Source: Camellia lanceoleosa
Taxonomy: Eukaryota > Streptophyta > Magnoliopsida > Ericales > Theaceae
Length of the DNA: 64,000 bases
Reading direction: 5' to 3'
Assembly (NCBI GenBank): GCA_025200525.1
Contig: CM045760.1
Span: forward strand, 44,907,932 to 44,971,931
In this document: piece by piece, positions 22,097 through 32,929 of the stretch
Layout of the letters: each line of letters opens with the position of its first letter
Position numbering within the stretch: the first letter of the stretch is position 1
Notes under the pieces: generated by a model
Seen by the model: the letters and a program-made list of their open reading frames with translations, nothing else
Database searches by the model: none
Told to the model about the DNA's origin: nothing
Made by a program: the position numbers and the translations under genes

Positions 22097-23770
22097 GAAA
22101 CTGTAACAAGCCCGCGAGGGACCTCGCTACAGTTCGGACTCGATTTTGTTGCGGTTCTAAATCTGAACCAAAGAGTCCAACTCTGGCAAATCGTTTAGAA
22201 GAAAAACAGATTTTTTGAAAGAAGTGCCAAACATGGACTGCTTTGCCAGATAACAGAGTCGCCACCTAAATATTTTTTAAATGGGAAATTTAGGAAACCC
22301 TGACTCGGTGCCAAAAGGCCACGTGTCCGTCATCACCCAAGCTGGCTCGGGAACTTGGGTACGATTGGGGAAGGTCACATCGTGAGCACCCCCTCTCGCC
22401 CGGTCAAAGACCGGCCTCTACTAACCATGATATCTGTTTTTGAAAACATTGTGAGTTCTTATTCCGGTTATTAGCCTAGATTACTATGTGATGCTCGCAG
22501 CAAACAAGTATAGACTGGGCCATCTGAATTGGAACAAAACATTTCATGTTTGTTTGTTTGAAAATGGTGTGAAGGTGCTACCCGTAGGTAGGCTAAAATA
22601 CGGATTTGCCACCCTCGGGTGGGCTTAGAAAACATGATTTTGCCACTATCTAGTGGGCTTAAAACAAACAATCAGTGATTTGTCCCAATTCAGATAACTC
22701 AACCTCCACCCACAGGCATTCAAGGCAGTTATATCACATAAGCACATAGCCTCATGGTAAGCATGCTATTATGGCAACACTCACACGCATGCAAGTATGC
22801 TAAAGCATAGCAACTCACCAAGTACTGCAAGCCAAAACAGAAAACTGATTAGAAATCATGTATGATCCTAAGTATACAGAAATGCCTAATGCAATACATG
22901 CAAAAATGCAATTATAGCAGGCTCGGCTATTTTAAACATGGCATATGATGATGTTACAGTTAACATGTATTCAACTTGGAATTGAAATACAGATGCAGTT
23001 AGTACGATGCGCCGAGCCCGGTGCGTGCAAAACAGATGAATGATGCAAACAAGTTGTCATACTGTATGCTAATTGAAATATGCCCTATATCTAACCATCG
23101 TAAGCAGGTAAATAAAAGGGAGAAAGAAATGGGGGTTGGAAGACATACATCACACTCACACACCCTTATTACAATTATACCCTCGCGCAGAGGGTCCGAA
23201 TAAATAATAATACAGACCCGAATAAAAGAATATTACAGTCCGAATAATATACAATTTCCTAATTAATTAACAAATTAATCAAGAAAGTCAGAATGGCCTT
23301 GAGCCAAGAAATGCCTTGCTTCTGATGAATGATGTATGCTGGGCTGCTTGGCGCGGAAATCCACTGGGATGCCCTGATTAGCCTCTGTTTGCACTTTTTC
23401 TCGAAATGCGCGCCGGACTTCGAAAAGTTGTTGATCCTCGGTTTTGCTGTAACAGAGAGCAGGAAAAGGGCATAGCAATGTATTTTCACAAATATATGCA
23501 TGTCTCGATCCTCATGCCATCAATCACGCATACCGATGCATGATGGCCGTGGAACCGGATTGCACAACTCAATATAGGATGAATGCAGATGAATGCTACA
23601 ACAAAACCTAACTCCATCATGGGTAATCCGGAGTGTCGGTGACTTGGGAATTGAGATCCGTTCCGTCACTCGGAGTACGAAACGTGCCTCGTTTCCCGTG
23701 TAATATGCATGGTATGCATGAAATGCAGCTAACATGTGATATAGCATGCACAATGCCATGAAAATGAGTA

Positions 23771-24414
23771 ACCTCGAGATGCGTGCACACGCATAAACCG
23801 AGGTAATCCATGAATGCAATCTAAGATACAACCTAGTATGCGCAATTCGGATGAAAATGAGATGAAAATAAGATGCCTCGAAAAGCGTGCACGCGGGCAC
23901 GCAAACCGAGGCGATGATGTGAAATGCAAGTCGGATAAAACCGAAGTGCCTCGAAACGCGTGCACACGGGCACGCAAACCGAGGCGATGATGAAATGGAA
24001 AAAAAATCGGATAAAACCGAAGTGCCTCAAAATGCGTGCCCACAGGCACGTAAACTGAGGCGATGATAAAATGGAAATCGGATAAAATCGAAGTGCCTCG
24101 AAATGCGCGCCCACAGGCACACAAACCGAGGCGATGATAAAATGGAAATCGGATAAAATCGAAGTGTCTCGAAATGCGCGCCCACAGGCACGCACACCGA
24201 GGCAATGATGAAATGAGAAATCGGATAAAACTGAAGTGCCTCGAAATGCGCGCCCACAGGCACGCACACCGAGGCAATGATGAAATGAAATGAAAAGGCA
24301 TACGGAATGCCACGATGGGCTTACACCAACATGGGAGAGCCTCAGCTCACTCACATAGGAGGCCGATGAATGAAAACGGAGTGCCTCGAAGTGCGTGCTT
24401 GCACGCATCGAGGC
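23771..24414. repeat. Array of about eight GCCTCG...CGAGGC hairpin units in the Tat-1 LTR
   Basis: Units begin at about 23,771, 23,875, 23,948, 24,024, 24,095, 24,166, 24,238 and 24,383, mostly 69-74 bp apart. Most have outer arms GCCTCG/CGAGGC and inner arms GCGTGC/GCACGC. The outer arms vary together: ACCTCG pairs with CGAGGT in the first unit, and GCCTCA with TGAGGC in the fourth. Tat-2 has only one such unit (about 47,152-47,190). Confidence 0.8.
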
Positions 24415-24769
24415 AATGCACTAAGGCATGAAATGACATGGAAAACGATATGCAAGCATGCAAAACAAATTCCAGCAGCTAAATGAAGGGGGAAACAGCC
24501 CCGAAATGAGACGAAATGACAATCAATGCATGAAATCATCCCGAAATGTAATTCTAAGTGCCCGAAATGGCCTACGGCTATGCTAAACATGCAAAATTGG
24601 CACATGAAAGAAAAAACAGTAGCAAGGCAGCCCTAAAAATAGCATCTTTTTAGTACAAAACATGGCCAAATTGTGAGCATAGATATGGCAACAATGGCAT
24701 GCAAGAATACGGGAAAAGAGGGGAATTACAAAGCAAGTAGTATATGGAAAATTCAAACCACAAAATTTC

Positions 24770-25600
24770 CTTCTACAACTTTGAAGAGGAGCCCAAAATA
24801 TGCAGATTTACAGTGAATTACAACTCCAAAATAAGTATGTAGATAAGCTCAAAATAGCATGCAATATAATGAGCTAACAAGGGCTATAAAGAGAGGTACC
24901 ATAAAAAATGACCAAACAACTTAAGACCCTTAATAAAACTTGAAGAATAGACCAAAAAAAGACACTTTCTAAGCCTGATGGAGGCTGAAAACAGAAGCTA
25001 AACTGGCTTAACAAAGCATGCAATTTTACGAAAAAATGGAGGAATACAAAGGAAGTACCAAAACCAATCATCAAATAGCCTAAGACTCTTAATAAAGAAT
25101 GATGATAAGGCCAAAATAAGGCACTTTCTAAGCCTGATGAAGGCTCAAAACAGTGACCAAATAGGCTCAAAGAGGTATGCAAAACATGGCCAAAGAGAGG
25201 TACAAAGGAAGGCCATTCATGGAAGCACCAAACAAGATTGGTCCCTTCTACAATGTTGTAGAGGGACACAAAATAAGCCCATAATCAGTTTATAGCATGC
25301 TCCAAAAATAAATGCATATAGGCCAAAAATAGCATGCAAGTTTACGGTAAAATGGAAGAATTTCAAAGGAAGTGCATGCTAGAATCACCAAACATGGTTG
25401 AGCCCTTCTTCAATGTTGAAGAGGGGCTCAATATAAGCCCACTAACATTTTACATCAGTCTCGAAATCAGATTACTCATAAGGAAAATAAAGCATGCAAA
25501 TTAATGGCCTAAAGAGTGATATTGAAGGAAGTATATCATGGAGACACCAAATGAGGTTGAGCCCTTCTACACAGTTGTAGAGGGGCTCAAAATAAGCCTA
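24770..25600. repeat. Second periodic hairpin array in the Tat-1 LTR (about 157-bp spacing)
   Basis: The motif CCCTTCTACAATGTTGTAGAG recurs in changed form near 24,771, 25,245, 25,402 and 25,560. Arms pair as CTACAA/TTGTAG, CTTCAA/TTGAAG and CTACA/TGTAG. Each is followed by GGGGCTCAAAATAAGCC or similar. Tat-2 has TTCAAC-TTT-GTTGAA at the same places in 158-160-bp units (45,890-46,320). Confidence 0.65.
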
Positions 25601-25690
25601 AAACCAGTAGGGGCCGGAGCCCAAAACAAAAAGGAAGTAGGGAAAAGAATTGATGCAAGAAAATGCTAGAAAAAAGGATTTAGTAGCTTA

Positions 25691-25933
25691 CCCTTGAAGA
25701 CAAGTCTTTTGCTTCCTTTTCCCTTGATGAAAGTTGCTTCTAAGCCTCTGAGGAACCCTTCTTTGCTGCTGGAAATTGAATGGTGATGGTGGAGCTTAGG
25801 GTTGATGAAGGAATGGGCTAGGGACTTGAAGTGTTTTTAGGATTTTTGGAGGTGAAGATGGAGGCTATAGGAGATCAAGTCTTGAGGTGAATTGTTCCAA
25901 CCCTAGCAAAGGAGGAGTTGGACCCTTTAAATA
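25691..25933 (-). promoter_or_regulatory. Tat-1 LTR TATA-like box, ATG-free first exon and 5' splice site
   Basis: On the minus strand CTATTTAAAGGG (box at 25,933-25,926) is followed by about 230 bases without any ATG, then a consensus donor CTTCAAGG/GTAAGC (intron would start at 25,691). Tat-2 has CTACAAGG/GTGAGT at 45,708. Together with the acceptor just before gag this suggests a long leader intron. Inferred from sequence only. Confidence 0.5.
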
Positions 25934-27336
25934 GGCAAGAAAATGGTGTAAAAGGGGAGGGAAAAGCACCCAAGCTTTCCCTCCCAAAATATCCCCCGGA
26001 TGCCCGGGATATTTGGAAAAATATCCGACAAATTTGGAAAGAAAGCGTAAACCGGCCGGCAGTAAGTTTCAGGAGGTGGCCGGCCACCTTACCTGACAGT
26101 CGACCACTCACCACTGCCGGCCGGCCATGGTCCAAAAATGAAGAAGAAAATTGCTGGCCGACCACCACTCCTTGGTGTCCTCCCAGATGTGTAGAATAAG
26201 GCCCCAAGGTCGGAAATTGGCAACACTGAAGCAGGAGCCACAACATAGAGCTTGAAGGAGGGGCTCAAAAATGAAAACCACAATTTCTGGCCGACCACCA
26301 ACTTTTAGGGTCCTCCCAGATGTGTGGAATAAGGTTCCAAGGTCGGAAATTGGCAACACTGAAACAAGAGCCACGACATAGAGCTTGAAGGAGAGGCTCA
26401 AAAATGAAATCCATAATTGCTGGCCGACCAGTAGTTTTTAGGGTCCTCCCATGTCCCCTGATCACAGATATGTAGCTTTGGTCGGAAGAAAATATCCCCA
26501 GGGTGTTCAACATTGGCCCGGAAGTGAGCAAAACGGGCGCCGGAAGAGCGAAACTGGTTATCTGGGATAATTTCTGGCCTCCCACCCCGATGATCTTCTG
26601 GTGTCGAAAGCAGGTACCGCCAAATTTGAACAAAAACTAATGAGAAATGAACGCTCGGGGCCAAAACCGCAATTCGGGATCCCGAAAATAGGCTGCAGGT
26701 GCCGGAAGTGGTGTTCAGCAGCGAAGTGGGCATCTGCGACCCCAGTGTCCCTCGGAATGACAAAACAGAGGTTCCTGCCAAAAATCAGAGAAAACCGATG
26801 CAAAATGAATGCTCGGGGCCCAAACTGCGCGATTCGGGGTCCCGAAAACCGGCTGTAAGCACCGAAAGTGGTGTTCGGCCACGAAGTGGACATCAGGGGC
26901 CCCAGTGTCCCTCGGTTTCATAAAATAGAGGTGCATGCCAAAAACCGGAGAAATAGGAGATGGTTGGGCGGTCCCGAACCTAGGCACACGGCCTAACGGC
27001 TCCGAAAACCGGGAACCGGGCTCCGAAATGGGCAAAATGGCCTACGGCCACAAAAAGTAGCTCACGGCCGCTGGGAGATAGTCTACGGGACCATTCCCTC
27101 CCCTCAGGAAAGAAAACAGAGAAAACCGAGTCTGGTTCGCAAACCGAGACAAGGCACAGAAGAGAGTTCGGAAGTCCGGAGGCAGGGCGCGCGGCCGCGA
27201 CTCTGAGACTTCTGAACGAGCACAGTATGCAACATCACCGAGCGCTCAATCGGTGACGTCTGAGTCTTAAGGTCGGTCAAAAATGGGATGTCTACAGTAA
27301 TTTAATGTTAGGTAAAGCACCAAGCAATCCTAAAAT

Positions 27337-28106
27337 CAAGGTTTTGAAAACTGGACCGGACCAGACCGACCGGGTCGAACCGTCGATCGATCAGGGTTCC
27401 AGTCCGGATGCACCCTCTGAACTGGCCAAAACTGAAAACCGGTGTATTTAATGAGAACTGGAAAAAACCAGCGGTTGAACCAGTGACGGGTCGGGATTTT
27501 TTTTTTTTTTTGTTTTGATTTTTTCTTTCTTTCTTTCGTATTATATATATATATATATATAATATATAAGAATATAAGAAAATTTTAATTTGAAACTCTT
27601 TTTCAAGGGTCTTCTCTTGTGAGGAATCCCATTAAGACCTTGATGAAATTATTGTGAAAGTCTTCACCTATTTATAAGAAAAAAAACTCTTTCAAAAAAA
27701 CTCAAGAAATCCATATGGGATTCAATCAAATGTATTGGAGAGAATATTGAAATTTTGATATCCCTCCAAAATTTTTGCTCTCCTTGCAATCAAATTATTT
27801 GAATTAGAATCATATGGAGGGAATATTAAATATTTGATTTCATCTTTCAAAATTGAAATTAATAATATTTTAAAATATATTATTATATTTTTTAGTAAAA
27901 AAAATATTAGGACAAATATTTAAGATAATTTAATATTTTTAATAGTTTTAATTTATAATTTTATTACTTATATTTTTATTTAAATATAATTTTAATATAT
28001 TTATTACGTCACGGTTCGATTCCGGTTCAACCCGACGGTTGAACCGATGACTTGTCCACCCGATCCCTTTTCTGGTTCACTCACCGGTCCGGTTTTTAAA
28101 ATATTG
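27337..28106. mobile_element. hAT-type non-autonomous element (MITE)
   Basis: The 770-bp element has imperfect terminal inverted repeats. One end begins CAAGGTTTTGAAAACTGG, the other (complement) begins CAATATTTTAAAAACCGG, and both continue ACCGG. It is flanked by a perfect 8-bp duplication, CCTAAAAT (27,329-27,336 and 28,107-28,114), the hAT signature. Inside are a T run, a TA microsatellite (about 27,541-27,560) and AT-rich sequence. It codes for nothing. Confidence 0.85.
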
Positions 28107-28228
28107 CCTAAAATATGATCTTATTAATTGTTTAGTTCTCCTTTTTTTCTTATGAATCCAAAAGTCTCATTAAAGTGAAAATTACACAAAATGGTAGGTA
28201 CTTATACATATGGGTTTAATTTTGAGCT

Positions 28229-28534
28229 GTGATTCGGACCTCGAATCCGTCCGCCCCGAATCCCCCTAAACCACGAAACGACGTCGTTTCGCGGTTGTAT
28301 TTTTTTTTCACAGTGAACGAGACGAAGGCGAAGGAGGAGGGAGGGAGGCGAGGCGAGAGGAGGAAGGGGGAGGAGGAGGACTGGAGGGGACCTAAAAAAT
28401 GGGGAGAAGGTGACGAAGGAGGAGGCGCGAAGGAGGAGGAGAAGGCGGAGGCGCGGCAGAGCATGGCGATCGGCGACGGAGGCGGAGGAGACGCGATCGG
28501 CGGAGGCGTCGGCGACGCGATCGGTGATCTCCCT

Positions 28535-28565
<31 letters not shown>

Positions 28566-28771
28566 CCTCTCCCTCACCCTGTAAACGCTTTCTCTCTCTC
28601 TCTCGGGGGATTCGGGGGGGAGGGATTTCGGGGAAAAAATCTTTTTCCTTTAATTTTTTAGGAATAAAAGTGGGTTTCTCTAAATGTGAAATTACACATT
28701 TGGACAATCTGTACTATAGAGGTTTTGGATTTTTCCTATTTTTGAAACAAATCCCACATTACGAAGAATAA
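28229..28771 (+). other. GC-rich GA/CT island with an open frame and an 18-bp palindrome; possible gene-start fragment
   Basis: The perfect palindrome CGAAACGACGTCGTTTCG (28,274-28,291), which contains an ACGT core, precedes a purine-rich tract and then a GC-rich stretch with an ATG at about 28,463. A CT/CCCTCT microsatellite follows (28,530-28,605). One 180-codon frame spans it all, but its composition is low-complexity (EEGGRRGERRKGEEED, LPLPLPLSLSLSPSPSP), so I do not call a protein. It looks like a captured or abandoned promoter and 5' exon of a plant gene; no downstream exon is visible. Confidence 0.35.
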
Positions 28772-29463
28772 TGTAACACTACAATATAATACTCTAATAA
28801 CGTAACACCCCAATATAACACACTAAAAAAATTTCTTAGTGTACTTTTCCAAACGTAATAACATATATAACACTCCAAACTTTTTCCAAACGTAATACTC
28901 TAATGTAACACACACAAAAAATCATTACTGTACTTTTCCCAAACGTGACACTCCAATATAACACACACAAAAAAAGTTAACTCTTTGGTGTGCTTTTCCC
29001 AAACGTAACACTCCAATCAATATAATCCCAAACGTAACACTCCATTATAACACACACACACGCACACAAAAAAAAACTCCTTAATGTACTTTTTCCAAAC
29101 GTAATACTCCAATCAATGCAATGCCAAATGTAACACTCTAATGTAGCACACAAAAACACTAAAAAACTTCGTAATGTACTTTTCACAAGCGTAACACTCA
29201 TGGTTTGAAATTATACATTTGTCCAAAATTTACTACAGAATTTTTGTGCTCATTTTCGAATGGTTTAAAGAATTTCACATCCTTTTTTTAGAGTGTTACG
29301 ATCGGAAAAAATACACTAAGGATTTTTTTTTTTTTTTTGTAGTGTTACGTTTGGAAAAAGTATATTAAAATTTTTTTTTGAAATCTTACATTAGAGTGTT
29401 ACACTAAAGATTTTTTTTTTTTTTTTTTTTTTTTTTAGTGTTTCATTTCAGTGTTACATTTGG

Positions 29464-29500
<37 letters not shown>

Positions 29501-29640
29501 TACTAAGGAATTTTTTTAGAGTGTTATGTTTGAATGTTACATTGGAGTATTATATTTTAAATTATACATTTGCTCAAAACATACTAATAAATTTTTGTAT
29601 TCCTTTTAAAATATTTGAAAAATCTCACATTTTAAGTCAT
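28684..29640. repeat. Foldback-like cluster: three headers and mirrored AACGTAACACTCC arrays
   Basis: An approximately 80-bp header (GAAATTACACATTTGGACAA...) occurs three times in the same direction, at about 28,686, 29,210 and 29,557. After the first, TTTTCCAAACGTAACACTCC-type units repeat about six times up to 29,200. After the second, the complement AGTGTTACGTTTGGAAAAAG repeats. A T run of about 28 (29,409-29,436) and an A run of about 37 (29,463-29,499) lie in the second half. No gene is present. Confidence 0.6.
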
Positions 29641-30590
29641 TCCAAATAAAAAAAAAATTCCCATATAAAAAAATTAATCTCAAATTTGATTCCTATAAAT
29701 TGAATATCTTACCTTTCTAGTATAAAAGGAGGAGAAAAAAAATATAATAGAAATAAGGGTATAACCGTAAATCTAATTTCTAAATAATATATCAAATCTC
29801 CATTTCCAAAATTAATGGGACTAATTAGTCTATAAGAAAACTTTTGGGACTAAATGGATCACTATTCTTGAAGATGGGATTTATAGGTAATTTTTCCTTT
29901 AATGTTACTTTACTTGTAATTCTATTGTTCACTCAATCATTGTACTTCATCTTCTCCATCTCTTTTCTTCTTCTCTTTCTATTTATTTTCTCTATACTTT
30001 GCAAATTTAGAAGTCCTTCATTGAGGTAAAAGAACCGTCAATACATCATCTGATAATTAACTTGAATTTAGATTTAAAGGAGTTTTTCAACCTTTTGTGG
30101 CATGCCGCATTTGTTAATTTTTCTTTCATAGGAAGAATAAGCCAAACAATTATATACCCAGAACTTTTATTTAGGATTTTTTTCTAAAAATATCATTATG
30201 TAGTTCAAAGTCATTTTGTGTATAAATTCTATAAGACACCAACTAAATCTCAACCACAATCTTACTTTCTACGTGGATTTTTTGAGTAGAGCTTTGCTTT
30301 GGAAATTAGCTTTAGGCAATGTCTTGTTGACTGGAATGAGACAGAATAAAATAAAATTATAATTCCTTAGTCTCTCTAAAAAATGATCATTCTCTTACAA
30401 CAACAAAAATGACCCTTCCTCAAAATAAAACTCAAATCAACATGGGTATTCTAAATTTCTATCATAAAAAAAAAAAAAAAAAAACAACCACCAAATTTTA
30501 CAATTCAAAGCATGAGAAGCCCAACACAAACAAAAATTAGTTTGTAAAGAAAAAAAAAATAAAATGCCCTTCCATTTATGATAAAAAATA
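29641..30590. other. AT-rich intergenic sequence, nothing recognised
   Basis: The sequence is AT-rich with short A and T runs. The small open frame at 29,844-30,029 is a hydrophobic shadow of T-rich DNA. I see no gene, repeat boundary or regulatory site that I can support. Confidence 0.6.
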
Positions 30591-30595
30591 AGTAT

Positions 30596-31466
30596 TGAGA
30601 GGGTAATTTGTATAGCCAAATTGGGTCGAGCTAGGAAGCATTGTTTCTGAATATTGGGTCGCATTGTGGGCCAAGTTACGAGCTCAGGATAACTCGGTGT
30701 GGGAACAATGGTTGATAGGCCGGTCAGTGAGCTCTAGTTGCGGTCAGTGGGTGAGCCGAAGTCCTATGTCGGCCACGTATCAGGAGCCGAAGTGTTATGT
30801 CGACCATATATAGGAAGCCGAGCTAGAGGTAGCCCGGCAAGAGGATTCAAAGCAATAACTGATCATGCAGACCGGTCGGAGGTGATTGCTGGACCTTGAA
30901 CTACGTAACCTGGAGTCCGTGGTGTTTTATTTCTAAAAGGCCGAGCTATGCACAGCTCGGTAAAACACGGTGCGAGTCAGAGCAGGTTATCTCGGTTGGG
31001 TTTCAATAGCCGAACAGAGTGTGGCCATCTCACTTGGCTTGCAGTGAGTAAGGAGTTATCAGAATATGCATTATCCTTGGGAATGTAATTCCTAGGAGGA
31101 CTCTGCTAAGGAGAGTAGAGTCCTACTAGGATTGTGCAAACCATCTCACTTGGTTGGTAGTGAGTAGGGTGTGTGATTCCTAAAAGGACTCTTATAAGGA
31201 AAGTAGGAATCCTACTAGGATTGGGCCAGGCAGAATCTATAAAAGCTCATAGCAGGACCTATGTAAAGGTGTCACAATTCTTACTCTAGAATACACAGAG
31301 CTTATTGTCTATTGTCTAGTTACTGACTTAGGCATCGGAGCAGTTTCCGGCACACACCTATCGGTTAGCACACGTTTGTGTTTTCAGGTGGCAAAGCAAC
31401 ATTGTTTGGAGGAGTGTAACCTTCATCAACAGGATTATACGAGAAGATTATTTCTATGCTCGTACA
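30596..31466 (+). repeat. 5' LTR of the gag-only element
   Basis: The LTR is 871 bp, TG to CA, with a TATA box TATAAAAG at 31,238-31,245. Inside is a short duplication of GAGCCGAAGTGNTATGTCGG (about 30,753-30,810). The 3' LTR keeps the same TATA box at 35,007-35,014. Confidence 0.93.
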
Positions 31467-31468
31467 AT

Positions 31469-31486
31469 TGACGCCGTCTGTGGGAA
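31469..31486 (+). other. Primer-binding-site-like block of the gag-only element
   Basis: TGACGCCGTCTGTGGGAA starts two bases after the LTR end. It resembles the TGGCGCCGTCTGTGGGAA primer site of many plant Ty3/gypsy relatives, with one change (G to A at the third base). I cannot assign the tRNA with certainty. Confidence 0.7.
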
Positions 31487-31540
31487 ATTGTAATCACAAA
31501 AAACAAATCTCTTGATTAAGTTTTCTTTCAACTGATTTTA

Positions 31541-32889
31541 ATGGCGCACAATGAAGACTTGCCACACTCTGCCATTGATTGGCAGACCCCGAAGGGGCGT
31601 GGGAGGCGTGAAAGTTTACCTTCAATCCCACCCATGGCAAAATTAGAACTCCAGTGACGGAACTCCCGGAGGGACACGTGGGAGAGACAAGGCACCAGTC
31701 CCCGTCACTCTCAAAGTCCGGAAAGACAGAGGCGAATGTTGGATCCTCAAGTTCTGGAGGATCGCGTAAGGGAGCAAAACGAGTTAATAAGGAAGATGGC
31801 GGCAGACATGGAGACAATGAAACGCTAGATAAAGGAAAAAGGGATGGCGACAGAAGAGGGGCGCAAGGGCAATACGCCCTCTCGCCACTCAGAAGACCGC
31901 GACCGACATGTCACACCATCACAAGCAGAAAGCAAGAGTCTTAGAACAGGCGACACTCAATCAAGGACTTCCAGAACTCGTCACTCCAGTGCGAGAGCGA
32001 GGGGTGAAAGGTCTATCTGAGAGGAAGCGACTATCGGCCCTCGCACACGCACCAAACGACATCTAGGCACACGGAGTTGCCTAGGTCAGCCAACTTACGA
32101 ACAATGCTCGAGGAGAGGGCCCGATGGAAGGAAGAAACCAGGGCTCGCGACCCTCACAGAGTTTCAGCCCTACAGCGATTGGCTCCTAGAACACATGGGA
32201 GTGTCGAGGTTGGAATGCTAGAGCCGCGTCTTGCCTATGAATCGGCAGCTAAAGCATTAGCAAGGTTGTAGAGCTCGCCGTTCATTCCGGCGATAGAGAA
32301 TGCACCATTACCCTTCGGCTTCCACCACCCTAAATTCACTATTTATGAGGGAAAGTTGGACCCCTACATGCACTTGAGCCACTTCCGCCAGGTTATGGCG
32401 GTGTATCGGCAAAACAAGGCTCTAATGTGTATCCTATTTCCCTCCAGCTTTGGTGACCTGGGTCTAACATGGTTTGAAAGGTTGCTAGAAGGTAGTATAG
32501 CTTCATGGGCGCAACTAGCAGAGGCATTTGTGACCAGATTCAGAACAAACACCAAGATGCCTGTAGAGATTGACCAGCTTCTCACCATAGATATGGGCGG
32601 GAAGGAAACATTGAGGTCTTACAATAACCGATATTGGGAGACTTTTAATCAGATTGGCGATTGCCCCACAAACCTAGTTATCGCATAGTACAAACGAGGT
32701 TTGCCGGCTGACAATAAATTAAGGGAATCAATGACAATGACGCTGCCTCTTACTATGGAAACCCTGATGGAGAGAGTGCACCAACACATCTTGGTCGAGG
32801 AAGATGGGATGCGTATCAAGACAGAGTCCGGCACAACAGCAATACTAGACAAAAAGCCTTTTGCGAGAGTTAACACAGTTGACAAATAG
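31541..32889 (+). pseudogene. Decayed gag of the gag-only element
   Basis: The frame starts at ATG 31,541 (MAHNEDLPHSAIDWQTPKGR) but meets a stop near 31,655 and shifts several times. The conserved capsid part is readable at 32,281-32,700: LPFGFHHPKFTIYEGKLDPY, MHLSHFRQVMAVYRQN, LTWFERLLEGSIASWAQLAE, AFVTRFRTNTKM, then LRSYNNRYWETFNQIGDCP. This is the Ty3/gypsy retrotransposon gag family. A TAG interrupts it at 32,686 and the frame resumes as YKRGLPADNKLRESM up to 32,889. There is no zinc knuckle and no pol follows. Confidence 0.8.
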
Positions 32890-32929
32890 GACCGACCGCA
32901 CAAAAGTCTTTGCCCAACTGGGGGCAAAG

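Larger units (their letters stand above)
1..27296 (-). mobile_element. Tat/Ogre-type Ty3/gypsy retrotransposon, copy Tat-1 (3' end off the left edge)
   Basis: This element reads on the minus strand. From its 5' end it shows a 5.2-kb LTR (27,296 to 22,102), a primer site (22,096-22,079), a leader, gag and pol (12,122 to 4,424), and then two genes on the opposite strand (gene A and gene B). Pol carries two different RNase H domains before integrase, which is the hallmark of the Tat lineage. The order LTR-PBS-gag-PR-RT-RNH-aRNH-IN-antisense genes is the same in the second copy at 45,520-64,000. A Tekay element (12,192-21,441) is inserted in the leader. The 3' LTR would lie left of position 1, so its age cannot be estimated here. 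Frameshifts, stops and a changed reverse-transcriptase active site show this copy is dead. Confidence 0.9.
22102..27296 (-). repeat. Tat-1 5' LTR (about 5.2 kb)
   Basis: On the minus strand the LTR runs from TGTAGACATCCC (27,296) to GTTACA (22,102). Its inner 2-3 kb matches 46,900-49,103 of Tat-2 in the other orientation. U3 carries two tandem duplications (158-bp unit at about 26,640-26,955; 133-bp unit at about 26,150-26,440). A TATA-like box lies at 25,933-25,926. Two sets of repeated hairpins occupy R/U5 (24,770-25,600 and 23,771-24,414). The flank outside 27,296 begins GTAAT, which should be the target duplication, but its partner is off the left edge. Open frames inside, such as those at 23,729-24,408, are products of the repeats. 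Confidence 0.85.

Noticed and set aside
23729..24408. Open frames of 194 and 191 codons on the minus strand with repeated Phe/Cys/Arg peptides
   Set aside because: They are translations of the LTR hairpin array and are not conserved in the Tat-2 LTR, where only one unit exists.
26089..27035. Several open frames of 70-127 codons on the minus strand in the Tat-1 LTR
   Set aside because: They repeat the same peptides because of the 133-bp and 158-bp duplications in U3 and match no family.
28229..28771. A 180-codon protein-coding gene
   Set aside because: The frame crosses a GA tract, a CT microsatellite and AT-rich repeat sequence, and is low-complexity throughout. I keep it only as a possible gene-start fragment.
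29463..29499. Poly-A tail of a retrogene or SINE
   Set aside because: The A run is inside a foldback-like cluster with a T run nearby, and no gene or SINE body precedes it.
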